Positions 44,488 through 52,459 of a stretch of DNA of 64,000 nucleotides are shown here, piece by piece. The position numbers were made by a program, and so were the translations under genes. The notes under the pieces were generated by a model. It ran no database searches. It was not told the origin of the DNA and saw only the letters and a program-made list of their open reading frames with translations. Each line of letters starts with the position of its first letter. Position 1 is the first letter of the stretch. The DNA is from Thermovibrio sp. (lineage in GTDB: Bacteria; Aquificota; Aquificia; Desulfurobacteriales; Desulfurobacteriaceae): contig WFYG01000008.1 of assembly GCA_015490195.1 (NCBI GenBank), positions 173,282 through 237,281 of the forward strand, in the 5' to 3' direction.

Positions 44488-44796
44488 CTACCACCTCAGG
44501 TTCCTGATTTTTGAAGGAATAACCTCTCCGAAGCGCTTGTAGAAGACGATAACTATCGCAAGTCCAACGGCTGCCTCAAGGGCAGCAAGACCTATTGTGA
44601 AGAAGGCAAAGATCTCTCCGTCAACGTTTCTCTGGACTGAGAAGATGGCAAGGTTCAAATTAGCCGCATTTATCACCATCTCAACGGCAAAAAGCATCCT
44701 GATAACTGATCTCCTTGATAGAAGACCGTACACCCCCACCGCAAGGAGGGAGAAGGATAAGAACAGATAAGCGTGAACATCAGCCTCAAGAAGCAT
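44488..44796 (-). CDS. nuoK: NADH-quinone oxidoreductase-type subunit K
   Basis: A 102-residue membrane protein with three helices. VIRMLFAVEMVINAANLNLA (about 31-50) holds the family's buried Glu, and GLAALEAAVGLAIVIVFY the second. It lies at the junction between the antiporter modules and the proximal arm. It overlaps nuoJ by one base. Confidence 0.95.
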   Translation of the reverse strand: MLLEADVHAYLFLSFSLLAVGVYGLLSRRSVIRMLFAVEMVINAANLNLAIFSVQRNVDGEIFAFFTIGLAALEAAVGLAIVIVFYKRFGEVIPSKIRNLRW

Positions 44797-45275
44797 TATT
44801 TAGCCTCCCTCTTCTTCGTAATGATTGCGTTGGCCATGTAAAGGAGTGCAGAAACGATGAAACCGAGAACTATGGTAAAGAACGAGTACTTCTCAACGAA
44901 AACAGTTCCAAGGAAAGCGGTAGAGTAGGCTTTAAACGGAAGAGTATCTATAGCGCTGAGGAAGGAGAAGAGTGTTCCGAGTATCAGGAGAATCAGACTT
45001 AGAACGATAGCTCTAACGGCCTTTCCACCGGGTTTCTTATAGCTCTCCCCTATCATCATTATGGCAAAGAGAACCAGAATCGTTACTCCACCAGCATATA
45101 TGGCAAGCTGAACACCACCAAGAACCGGCATGTTGAGTCCAAAGTAAACGAGAGCAATTTCTGAAAGGAGAACAACAAAGGAGACAGCTGCCCAGAGGAG
45201 TGAAGTTGCCTCAAGGGCTATTATCGCACTTCCTATAATAATGGCATAGATAATCCAGAAGTAGACGTTCCCCAT
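44796..45275 (-). CDS. nuoJ: NADH-quinone oxidoreductase-type subunit J
   Basis: A 159-residue protein with five helices. The signature ALVYFGLNMPVLGGVQLAIY (near residue 41) and AGGVTILVLFAIMMIGESY contain the pi-bulge helix 3 region of NuoJ. It overlaps nuoI and nuoK by single bases, matching the standard order I-J-K. Confidence 0.93.
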   Translation of the reverse strand: MGNVYFWIIYAIIIGSAIIALEATSLLWAAVSFVVLLSEIALVYFGLNMPVLGGVQLAIYAGGVTILVLFAIMMIGESYKKPGGKAVRAIVLSLILLILGTLFSFLSAIDTLPFKAYSTAFLGTVFVEKYSFFTIVLGFIVSALLYMANAIITKKREAK

Positions 45276-45874
45276 TACTCCTCTCCTTTGGTTTCTTTCT
45301 GGGGTTTACCTTCCTGCTGAGGCTTCTTCTCTGCTAAAGGTTTCTCCTTACCTGCCTCCGCTTTGGCCTTTGCCTGTTGAGCCTGCTGCTTTTTCTTCAG
45401 AGCTTCCTGCTTTTTCTTCTCAAGGAGCTCCTCCATCTTTTTCGCTTTCTCAAGGGCTTCATCAAGGTTCTCTGGTTCAAACGTGTACTCTGTAAGTTTG
45501 TCCCAGGTAACATCCTCTAAAATCATTGAGTAGTGGTCTGTTAGTTTTATGGCTTTTTCAGGCTTTGTCGGGCAAGCATCCTCACACAGGCCACAGAATA
45601 TACACTCGTTAGCTCTAACCTTTGGAACAGCCCTTGGCTTCTTAACTCCGGTAGGAACCATGTCTATACAGTTAACGGGGCAGGCTCTTGCACACATAGA
45701 ACAACCGATGCAGAGCTCTGCATTAATAATGTGTTTACCGCGGTAGTGGAGCTCCCTCTTTATCCCTTTATCCCACCATATTTCCGTAGCCTTTGGAGCA
45801 AAAAGGGCTTTAGTTACCCTTATAACCTTCTTTGTAGCTTCAAAAGGTATCTTCAGAGCGTCTTTAGCCTCCAT
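45275..45874 (-). CDS. nuoI: NADH-quinone oxidoreductase-type subunit I with extended charged tail
   Basis: A 199-residue ferredoxin-like subunit. Two 4Fe-4S sites are complete: C55, C58, C61, C65 in LCIGCSMCARACPVNC and C91, C94, C97, C101 in CIFCGLCEDACPT. They pass electrons toward NuoB. Residues 141-199 form an unusual tail rich in Lys, Glu, Gln and Ala (for example KKKQEALKKKQQAQQAKAKA), not part of the standard fold. Two GGAGCTCC octamers lie in the gene. It is nine bases downstream of nuoH. Confidence 0.95.
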   Translation of the reverse strand: MEAKDALKIPFEATKKVIRVTKALFAPKATEIWWDKGIKRELHYRGKHIINAELCIGCSMCARACPVNCIDMVPTGVKKPRAVPKVRANECIFCGLCEDACPTKPEKAIKLTDHYSMILEDVTWDKLTEYTFEPENLDEALEKAKKMEELLEKKKQEALKKKQQAQQAKAKAEAGKEKPLAEKKPQQEGKPQKETKGEE

Positions 45875-45882
45875 TTAACCTC

Positions 45883-46827
45883 CTAAGAGATGAACATTTT
45901 GACGAGAATAATGAATGCAAGGTTTAAAAGTGCTAAGGGAGTCAAAACTTTCCAGCAGAATCTTAAGAGCTGATCCATCCTGATACGGGGAGTAGAAGCC
46001 CTTACAACAAAGGTAAACAGGTAAAGACCAAAAATCTTTATAAAGAACCAGACAATTCCCGGAAGGACTGGTCCTTTAAACCCTCCTAAGAACAGTACAA
46101 CAGCAACAGAGTAGAGGGCAAAAAGCTCTATCAATTTAGAGAGAACGAGGATTGCGTAGTTAAACCCACCGAATTCTGTAAGGAAACCATAGACAATTTC
46201 CTGCTCAGCCTCTGGTATGTCAAAGGGCGGTCTGTCTGTAACTATGAGAGTTGCAGTCACAAAGATGAGAAACGCCGGAAGAAGGATAAAGAAACCTAAC
46301 CAGGAGCTCTCATGAACTATCTGAAGGTGGTTGAGAGTCCCGTAGAAAACAGCAGCAGCAAGTGCAGAGAGCCAGAGTGGAATCTCACCTGAAATCATCT
46401 GGTTAACGACTCTTAAACCGCCGATAAAAGAGTACTTACTCTTTGAAGCCCAGCCAGCGTAGAAGAAGACAGGAGGCATACCTGTAACAAGTGCAAGAAC
46501 AACAAGGAGGTCAAAGCTGGTGCTCACTATGTAGCTGTGCTCTGAAAAGGGTATGAAAGCAATCAGCGCAGCAACCATTAAGAAAGCAACAAAGGGGATG
46601 AGAGAAAAGAGTAGCTTGTTTGCCCTCCTCTGAATGATGAACTCCTTTTGAAGGAGTTTAAAAACGTCTGCAGTTGTCTGAAGAATTCCCCACTTGCCAA
46701 CGTAGTAGGGTCCCGTCCTCAGGTGAACGTCAGCAAGTATCTTCCTCTCCATGTAGAAAATCCCCAGGAAGACAACCAGAAGGAAGAGAAAACCGGGGAA
46801 AAATATCGCTTTAATCCAGGCTTCCAT
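45883..46827 (-). CDS. nuoH: NADH-quinone oxidoreductase-type subunit H
   Basis: A 314-residue membrane subunit with about eight helices. Signatures are YMERKILADVHLRTGPYYVG (about 26-45), SKYSFIGGLRVVNQMISGEI near 130, DIPEAEQEIVYGFLTEFGGF near 203 and ASTPRIRMDQLLRFCWKVL near 278. It forms the quinone tunnel with NuoB and NuoD. The conserved acid/Arg residues of the E-channel loop are present. Confidence 0.96.
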   Translation of the reverse strand: MEAWIKAIFFPGFLFLLVVFLGIFYMERKILADVHLRTGPYYVGKWGILQTTADVFKLLQKEFIIQRRANKLLFSLIPFVAFLMVAALIAFIPFSEHSYIVSTSFDLLVVLALVTGMPPVFFYAGWASKSKYSFIGGLRVVNQMISGEIPLWLSALAAAVFYGTLNHLQIVHESSWLGFFILLPAFLIFVTATLIVTDRPPFDIPEAEQEIVYGFLTEFGGFNYAILVLSKLIELFALYSVAVVLFLGGFKGPVLPGIVWFFIKIFGLYLFTFVVRASTPRIRMDQLLRFCWKVLTPLALLNLAFIILVKMFIS

Positions 46828-46837
46828 ACTCAGCCTC

Positions 46838-48007
46838 CTACCTGTCTATGTCGCCGTGGCACATGTAGAGTGAAGCAAAGATAACCGGAACATCTGCAAG
46901 CTTAACGTTTTTCATCATTTCGGGCATAGCCCAGAGGTTGGCAAAGGAGGGAGCTCTCATCTTCAACCTGTAAGGCCCTGTTCCTCCATCACTAACAAGG
47001 TGAAAACCGAAACAACCACGGGCCCACTCAACGTTAACGTAAGCCTCTCCAGCAGGAACCTTGATAGGAAACTTGGTTCTCCACTCTCCCTCCGGAAGCC
47101 CCTCAATAGCCTGCCTGATTATCTTTGCAGACTCTATCAGCTCCTCCCAGATTACTAAATACCTTGCGTAGGCATCTCCTTCCTCTTTTGTTACAACCTT
47201 AAAGTCAAGCTCACCGTAAGCAGCATACGGGTAGTCTTTCCTAACATCTGAAGCAACGCCAGAAGCCCTGAGAGCAGGACCAGCAAGACCAAGCTCAATG
47301 GCCTTCTCCTTTGGAACAACACCAATCCCTTGAGAGCGGATCTTCAGCGTCGGGTTATCAATAAAGACTTCAGCGTACCTTGGAATAAACTCTTTCTCAA
47401 GGAAGTCTACGGCCGAAACCATCTTTTCTATAAACTTTCCGGTAGGCTCAAATCTCACCCCACCGGGGACAATAGAAGCTGTAGCAATCCTCTGGCCTGA
47501 ATAAACTTCAAAAGCATCAAGGAACTTCTCACGGGCTATGAGAGCCCACTGCATGGGAGTATGGACTCCCATAACTCCAACAAAACTTCCCAAACCTATC
47601 AGGTGGCTGACAATCCTTCCTCCTTCACAGAGGATAGTCCTCACGTAATCCGCCTTCTTCGGAAGCTCTACATCGGCTATCTTCTCTGCAGCAATTGAAT
47701 AGCCGGTCATCGTTCCAAAGTTGTCTATAAAGCAGGCCCTCTCAACGTTTACAATGGCGTTCTGCCATGTTCTATACTCAACCAACTTCTCAAGAAGTCT
47801 CAGCACGTAGCCAATGTCTGGGTCAACTTTTACAACCTCATCTCCGTCAACCCAAACCTTCAGCCGCATAGGGCCGGAAGCAGGGTGCTGAACACCCCAG
47901 TTGAGCTGGAGAAGTTTCTCCTGTAAAAGCCCCAGATCCTCTCCAGAAATCTCTTTTGTCTCCTCAACGACAAACGTGTATCCTGCAAGAGAGATGCTGT
48001 TTCCCAT
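46838..48007 (-). CDS. nuoD: NADH-quinone oxidoreductase-type subunit D, diverged quinone site
   Basis: A 389-residue 49-kDa-type subunit. Its order next to nuoC and nuoB, the ending with DR, and LAGPALRASGVASDVRKDYPY (near 235) identify it. The quinone-site loop differs: where most complex I proteins have HPSTHG, this one reads QHPASGPMRL (His41), with the second His missing, and the following GYLHRG-like block reads GYVLRLLEKL. The Tyr of the quinone head-group site appears kept in MTGYSIAAEK. These changes approach group 4 hydrogenase-type large subunits. No NiFe cysteines are visible. Confidence 0.93.
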   Translation of the reverse strand: MGNSISLAGYTFVVEETKEISGEDLGLLQEKLLQLNWGVQHPASGPMRLKVWVDGDEVVKVDPDIGYVLRLLEKLVEYRTWQNAIVNVERACFIDNFGTMTGYSIAAEKIADVELPKKADYVRTILCEGGRIVSHLIGLGSFVGVMGVHTPMQWALIAREKFLDAFEVYSGQRIATASIVPGGVRFEPTGKFIEKMVSAVDFLEKEFIPRYAEVFIDNPTLKIRSQGIGVVPKEKAIELGLAGPALRASGVASDVRKDYPYAAYGELDFKVVTKEEGDAYARYLVIWEELIESAKIIRQAIEGLPEGEWRTKFPIKVPAGEAYVNVEWARGCFGFHLVSDGGTGPYRLKMRAPSFANLWAMPEMMKNVKLADVPVIFASLYMCHGDIDR

Positions 48008-48480
48008 TACTTCTTCTCCTTAGAGGGCTTCCTGTGTTTTTTGAAGTCGTAAGACTTCCTCAGTGGGAACCAGCCTTCTGCCCACTCAGGAAGTAGCATA
48101 ACCTCAAGGCGCGGATTCCCTATGAACTCAACGCCGAACATCTCCCAGGCTTCCCTCTCGTGGGGCTGAAGAGGTGGAAATATGTCAGAAACGGTTGGAA
48201 CAGTAAGATCCTCTTCAGGAATAGAAACTCTTACCATTACAAACTTCTTGCTGTTCAGGTTCTCCAGCACGTAGTTGGCCTGGAATCCCTCACCCTTCGG
48301 AGTATAGTCTACGACGGAAACGGTGTGAGGGTAATTAAAACCGTTCTCCTTTAAAAACTTCATAAGGTCTCTCAGCTGGTTTCTATCACACTTAACGAGG
48401 AGCATGTTGGTATCGTAACTTTCAGACTCAAGTTCAAACTGGGATTTCAGCTTCTCTCTTATCTCTTCAAGCATAACCAC
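48007..48480 (-). CDS. nuoC: NADH-quinone oxidoreductase-type subunit C
   Basis: A 157-residue 30-kDa-type subunit. The C-terminal signature HEREAWEMFGVEFIGNPRLE (near residue 113) with LPEWAEGWFPLRKSYDF is diagnostic. It is a separate gene and not fused to NuoD. One base is shared with nuoD. It supports the peripheral arm beside NuoD. Confidence 0.94.
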   Translation of the reverse strand: MVMLEEIREKLKSQFELESESYDTNMLLVKCDRNQLRDLMKFLKENGFNYPHTVSVVDYTPKGEGFQANYVLENLNSKKFVMVRVSIPEEDLTVPTVSDIFPPLQPHEREAWEMFGVEFIGNPRLEVMLLPEWAEGWFPLRKSYDFKKHRKPSKEKK

Positions 48481-48483
48481 CCC

Positions 48484-48954
48484 TTAGTACTCTATTTCTT
48501 CCATACGGTTCGGGTGTTTTCTGGCAGCGTTCTCTCTATCTTTGAGAATTATTTCTTTAAGTCTTAAGAAACCTTCAAGAGTTGCTTCAGGGTTTGGTGG
48601 ACAGCCTGCAACAAAAACGTCAAAGGGAATGTACTGGGAAACATCAACTGCCACAAAGTCAGAATCCCAGTAAGGCCCTCCACCTCCTGCACAGGCACCC
48701 ATACCGAAAACGTACCTAGGTTCCGGCATCTGCTGGTAAACCCTGAGAAGAACGGGTAGAACCTTCCTTGAAACGAGCCCTGTAACTATTATGAAGTCGG
48801 CCTGACGGGGGCTCGGAGTCATCATAAAACCGTACCTTTCCCAGTCAAAACGGGGACTCATGAGAGCAAGTACCTCAAGTGAACAGCAACCGCTACAGAA
48901 GTGAACTCCCCACGGAGAGTTTGAGCGAGACCAGTCAAAGAACTTAAGTATCAT
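48484..48954 (-). CDS. nuoB: NADH-quinone oxidoreductase-type subunit B
   Basis: A 156-residue subunit that holds the terminal N2 iron-sulphur cluster. Cysteines are in HFCSGCCSLEVLALMSPRFD (C21, C24, C25 region), GMGACAGGGGPYWDSDF near 110 and VFVAGCPPNPEATLEG near 133. The MTPSPRQADFIIVTGLVSRK block is usual. It overlaps nuoA by ATGA. Confidence 0.96.
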   Translation of the reverse strand: MILKFFDWSRSNSPWGVHFCSGCCSLEVLALMSPRFDWERYGFMMTPSPRQADFIIVTGLVSRKVLPVLLRVYQQMPEPRYVFGMGACAGGGGPYWDSDFVAVDVSQYIPFDVFVAGCPPNPEATLEGFLRLKEIILKDRENAARKHPNRMEEIEY

Positions 48955-49286
48955 CTCCTATTTCCTCCAACCATTACATAAGTGAGGGGAATCATGAGCA
49001 GGAGTGAGAAGAGGATAAATATCCAACCGAACTTGGGATCTCCCTTACCAACGGAGTAGAGAACAAAAAAGACGCCGGCTATATCCATCGCAATGAAGAT
49101 AATTGCGTAGAAGTAGTACTGGAAGTTGATACTGGAAATGATAGGCTCTGGAGCCGGAAGACCACACTCGTAAGTATCCTCTTTCACAGGATGAGGATTT
49201 TTAGGAGCCACAGCAACAGACATCACCCACAGGATAAAACCTGCAAGCGCCATAACCACTATGAAGACAATAAAGCTGTAGAGCAT
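48951..49286 (-). CDS. nuoA: NADH-quinone oxidoreductase-type subunit A
   Basis: About 111 residues with three membrane helices. Family motif HPVKEDTYECGLPAPEPIIS lies near residue 32, then FQYYFYAIIFIAMDIAGVFF. I choose the ATG at 49286, which has AGGAG six to ten bases upstream; an earlier in-frame ATG at 49346 would lie in the promoter region. It is the first gene of the run A-B-C-D-H-I-J-K-L-M-N. Confidence 0.95.
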   Translation of the reverse strand: MLYSFIVFIVVMALAGFILWVMSVAVAPKNPHPVKEDTYECGLPAPEPIISSINFQYYFYAIIFIAMDIAGVFFVLYSVGKGDPKFGWIFILFSLLLMIPLTYVMVGGNRR

Positions 49287-49310
49287 CTCTCTTCTCCTGC
49301 TGGCCTTTTG

Positions 49311-49401
49311 GGTAATATTACCAAATTGTAAAAATTTTGTAAACAATCTGTAAAAAGCAGAGATTGAGATTATTTTAAGATAGAAGAGACGGAAAGGTCA
49401 A
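49311..49401 (-). promoter_or_regulatory. Tandem promoter candidates for the nuo operon
   Basis: P1: TTGACC (49396-49401), 18-base spacer, TAAAAT (49372-49377). P2: TTTACA (49338-49343), 17-base spacer, TAATAT (49315-49320), whose -10 lies inside the palindrome GGTAATATTACC (49311-49322). TTTACAA-like repeats lie between them. Both point to nuoA; P2 would give a leader of about 22 bases. A regulator could bind the palindrome and block P2. Confidence 0.65.
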
Positions 49402-49420
49402 GAATTATGAAATTTTTATC

Positions 49421-50200
49421 TTAACCGAATCGGCCGGTAATGTAGTCTTCTGTAAGTTTTTCCTTGGGCTTAACGAAGAGCTCCTCTGTTTTGTTGAACT
49501 CTATCAGCTCTCCCATATACATAAAGGCAGTGTAGTCGGAAACCCTTGCAGCCTGCTGCATGTTGTGGGTAACGATTATTACAGTGAGCTTATCCCTGAA
49601 GCTGACAACTAATTCTTCTATCTTTGCGGTTGAGATGGGGTCTAAGGCAGAGGTGGGCTCATCAAAGAGAAGAACTTCCGGTTCAACGGCTATAGCCCTT
49701 GCTATACATAGCCTCTGTTGCTGTCCGCCTGAAAGTGCTGTTGCCGGTTTGTTGAGTTTATCTTTAACCTGATCCCAGAGAGCTGCATCTTTCAGAGCCT
49801 TTTCAACCCTATCGGCAAGCTCAGTTTTGTTCTTTATACCCTGGAGCCTTAAGCCGTAAGCAACGTTGTCAAAGATAGACATGGGGAAGGCCGTGGGCTT
49901 CTGGAAAACCATTCCAACCCTTATTCTGAGTTTTATAACGTCGTAGTTGGGGTCAAGTATGTTTTCACCATCTAGGAGAATTCTCCCCTCATACCTGTTA
50001 CCGGGGTAGAGGTCGTGCATCCTGTTGAAACACCTGAGAAGTGTGGTTTTACCGCAACCGGAAGGGCCGATGAGGGCAGTTACTTTTTTCTCAGGAACCT
50101 TAAAGGAGATGTCTTTTAAAACCTGATGGTTGCCGTAGTAGAACTTGAGGTGGTCTACAACTATTTTCTCAGGCTCTGAAGGCTCTATAACAAAAGCCAT
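49421..50200 (-). CDS. pstB: Phosphate ABC transporter ATP-binding protein PstB
   Basis: A 259-residue ATPase: Walker [10 protein letters not shown] near residue 43, [20 protein letters not shown], signature [20 protein letters not shown] near 150 and Walker [15 protein letters not shown]. The [15 protein letters not shown] block is specific to PstB. It lies eight bases after pstA. It powers high-affinity phosphate uptake. Confidence 0.96.
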   Translation of the reverse strand: MAFVIEPSEPEKIVVDHLKFYYGNHQVLKDISFKVPEKKVTALIGPSGCGKTTLLRCFNRMHDLYPGNRYEGRILLDGENILDPNYDVIKLRIRVGMVFQKPTAFPMSIFDNVAYGLRLQGIKNKTELADRVEKALKDAALWDQVKDKLNKPATALSGGQQQRLCIARAIAVEPEVLLFDEPTSALDPISTAKIEELVVSFRDKLTVIIVTHNMQQAARVSDYTAFMYMGELIEFNKTEELFVKPKEKLTEDYITGRFG

Positions 50201-50208
50201 TTTCCCTC

Positions 50209-51051
50209 CTACTTCTTGAACTTATAGTGGGCAATAACTCTACCTAAGATGTTTGCCCCTAAAACACCAAACGTAAGGATTATAGCCGCAGCCCAGGCAA
50301 GATCCTGCCAGTATTTGTAGGGGCTCATTGCGTAGTCGTACATGGTAACGGTTAAAGAGGCCATTGGCTGGAAGATGTTTAACGTGAAGAAGTTATTGTT
50401 GAAAGACGTAAAGAGGAGAGGAGCAGTTTCTCCGCCTATTCTGGCAACGGAGAGTATCACGCCGGTTACTATTCCGGTTATTGCAGCCCTGTAGACAACG
50501 TCTTTTATAACCTTGAACTTTGTTGCTCCGAGGGCGTAGGCGGCCTCGCGAAGCTCCGGCGGAACCATCCTCAACATATCGTCTGTTGTCCTGAGGATTA
50601 TGGGAATCATCATTATGGCCAGTGAAACTGAACCGGCCAATCCCATAAAGTGGCCGAAGGGTTTAACCATAATGGCGTAAACAAAGGTACCCACAACTAT
50701 TGAGGGAATGCTCATCATAACGTCTGACAGATCCCTTACAAAGTTTGCCCATCGGCTTCCTTTCCCGTATTCTGAAAGATACGTTCCTGCAAGGATTCCA
50801 ATGGGAATTCCTATAACTGTTGCGAGAAAAACGATTATTGTCTGGCCGACTATTGCGTGTTTCAATCCACCGGTGTTGTCTCCGGGAGCAGGTGGGTCTC
50901 CGACAAAGACTTCCCAGGAAAGGGAGCCTAAACCCTTATACAGAAGAGTCCCCAGTATCCAGAAAAGCCACAGAAGGCCAAAAAGGGCGGCAAGGGTTGA
51001 GAGGACAAGAATTAAACTGTTTATAAGCTTCCTTCTCTTTATTGCGTCCAA
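50209..51051 (-). CDS. pstA: Phosphate ABC transporter permease PstA
   Basis: A 280-residue permease with six helices. It has [20 protein letters not shown] (near 45), [19 protein letters not shown], and the EAA loop [20 protein letters not shown] near 165. It pairs with PstC. Three bases separate it from pstC. Confidence 0.95.
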   Translation of the reverse strand: MDAIKRRKLINSLILVLSTLAALFGLLWLFWILGTLLYKGLGSLSWEVFVGDPPAPGDNTGGLKHAIVGQTIIVFLATVIGIPIGILAGTYLSEYGKGSRWANFVRDLSDVMMSIPSIVVGTFVYAIMVKPFGHFMGLAGSVSLAIMMIPIILRTTDDMLRMVPPELREAAYALGATKFKVIKDVVYRAAITGIVTGVILSVARIGGETAPLLFTSFNNNFFTLNIFQPMASLTVTMYDYAMSPYKYWQDLAWAAAIILTFGVLGANILGRVIAHYKFKK

Positions 51052-51054
51052 GGT

Positions 51055-51984
51055 TTACCTCTCCACCTTCTTAAGGAAAAGGAACTTTCCGATAACTATT
51101 ACAAAGAAGCTCATAACAAAGAGAATAAAAGCAAGGTAGAAGAGGCTTGAAAGGTAGATGTCTGTATCGGCCTCCGTAAATTCGTTGGCAAGGGTAACCG
51201 TGATGGAAGTTGCAGGCTCTAAGAGGGAATGGGGAATTACAGGTTGGTTACCCATAACGAAGGTTACTGCCATCGTTTCTCCTAAAGCCCTTCCTAAAGA
51301 GAGGATTACTCCACCTACAACGCCTAACTTTGCGTAAGGAATAACAACATCTTTCATAACGTCCCACTTTGTAGCTCCCAGGGCGTAGGCAGACTCTTTC
51401 AGGATGTCTGGAACCATTTTGAAGGAATCCCGGGATATGGCGGCAGTGTAGGGAAGTATCATTATTGAAAGGACAATTGAAGCCGTTAAAAGGCCTATAC
51501 CCGGAGTGTAACCTTCAAACCACTGGCCAATTAAGGGGAGCTTTCCTAAAGTGGCGTGGATTACCGGCTGGAGCTTATCCCTCATAAAGGGTGCAAAGAA
51601 GAAGAGCCCCCACATTCCGTAGATGATGCTGGGAATGGCTGCGAGGAGCTCTATGGCCACACCAACGGGGGTTCTCAGGTAGTGGGGAGCAATCTCTGTG
51701 AGGAAGATTGCAACGCCAATGGCCACCGGAACGGCTATAAGAATGGAGATTATGGTGCTGACGACGCTTCCGAAGATGGCGGGAGCTCCCCCAAACTTAT
51801 TCATCGGAGGGTTCCACACCGTTGAGGTTATAAACTTCCAGACGCCAAAGGTCTTAATGGCCAACTTAGATTCGCCGTAGAGAACAACTGCAAGAGCTAT
51901 CAGTATAACAACAACCAGAAGTGCCGAAAGGGCTGCAACTTTTCCGAAAGTCCAGTCTGCCCAGAATCCACGGCTCTTGGCCAT
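51055..51984 (-). CDS. pstC: Phosphate ABC transporter permease PstC
   Basis: About 309 residues with six helices after a short cytoplasmic start. The EAA loop is [20 protein letters not shown] near residue 200, and EIAPHYLRTPVGVAIELLAA near 108 is typical. I start at the ATG at 51984 because GGAG lies just upstream; the longer frame from 52035 covers the promoter. pstS and phoU are not in the window, so the binding protein must be encoded elsewhere. Confidence 0.94.
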   Translation of the reverse strand: MAKSRGFWADWTFGKVAALSALLVVVILIALAVVLYGESKLAIKTFGVWKFITSTVWNPPMNKFGGAPAIFGSVVSTIISILIAVPVAIGVAIFLTEIAPHYLRTPVGVAIELLAAIPSIIYGMWGLFFFAPFMRDKLQPVIHATLGKLPLIGQWFEGYTPGIGLLTASIVLSIMILPYTAAISRDSFKMVPDILKESAYALGATKWDVMKDVVIPYAKLGVVGGVILSLGRALGETMAVTFVMGNQPVIPHSLLEPATSITVTLANEFTEADTDIYLSSLFYLAFILFVMSFFVIVIGKFLFLKKVER

Positions 51985-52015
51985 ACTCCAACTCCAAACC
52001 TTTATGCAGGCCAAT

Positions 52016-52024
52016 TTTATAACA
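52016..52024 (-). promoter_or_regulatory. Extended -10 promoter candidate for pstC
   Basis: The minus strand reads TGTTATAAA (TGN-TATAAA), 32 bases before the pstC ATG. No good -35 and no clear Pho box are visible. It lies back to back with the promoter candidate at 52037-52045. Confidence 0.5.
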
Positions 52025-52036
52025 AGTCTACTCAAC

Positions 52037-52045
52037 TGATAGAAT
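52037..52045 (+). promoter_or_regulatory. Extended -10 promoter candidate for small membrane genes
   Basis: TGATAGAAT on the plus strand, 30 bases before the TTG start at 52075. Same nine-base element as at 58662-58670 and, on the minus strand, 30768-30776. Confidence 0.5.
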
Positions 52046-52074
52046 TTTCAAGAAATTCTTATCAGGAATAGCTC

Positions 52075-52293
52075 TTGAGCAGAATAGAAAAAGAGATTGA
52101 GTTCTACAAAGAAATTTCGGGAAAGCTCATTTCCATTTCTATCCTTGTAGGAGCTGGCACCCTGGCCGTCTGGCATAAGGAGGGTTTCTCCATCTGGGTT
52201 GCGGCTGGAATTGTAGGTTTTTACTTCTCCATCTTGGCTGTTGGGATTAGTTTGAAAAAGTGGAAAAACAGAATCAACTCACTGGAGGATTAA
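52075..52293 (+). CDS. Unknown 72-residue two-helix membrane protein
   Basis: A TTG-start frame with AGGA about eight bases upstream. It has a charged N-terminus (MSRIEKEIEFYKE), helix 1 (about 17-34, LISISILVGAGTLAVW) and helix 2 (about 40-60, WVAAGIVGFYFSILAVGISL), then a Lys/Asn/Glu tail. I do not recognise a family. The size and hairpin topology recall small membrane components such as AtpI-like proteins, but no motif supports that. It overlaps a still smaller membrane frame by one base. Confidence 0.65.
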   Translation: MSRIEKEIEFYKEISGKLISISILVGAGTLAVWHKEGFSIWVAAGIVGFYFSILAVGISLKKWKNRINSLED

Positions 52294-52388
52294 TGGCAAC
52301 AGTTGCAGGTCTTTTGATATTTATAGGCATACTGCTCCTCATAGGAGTTCTACTCTGGAGCGTTGTCTGGACACCAAAAAAAGCCTGA
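52293..52388 (+). CDS. Unknown 31-residue single-helix membrane peptide
   Basis: The ATG overlaps the previous stop (TAATG) and GGAGGA lies five to ten bases upstream, a good coupled start. The product is one hydrophobic helix (LLIFIGILLLIGVLLWSVVW) followed by TPKKA. Too short for homology by eye. Both the ribosome site and the in-frame helix argue that it is translated. It lies 71 bases before dnaE. Confidence 0.55.
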   Translation: MATVAGLLIFIGILLLIGVLLWSVVWTPKKA

Positions 52389-52459
52389 TTCCCTCTGTGG
52401 ACAGAGAAATCCTTTCAAAGTATATTGACCTTTCTAACGAAACGTAAAGGGAGAAAAGA

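Noticed and set aside
52393..52406. CTCTG/CAGAG hairpin before dnaE
   Set aside because: Only five base pairs with a four-base loop and no T tract; too weak to call a terminator or operator.
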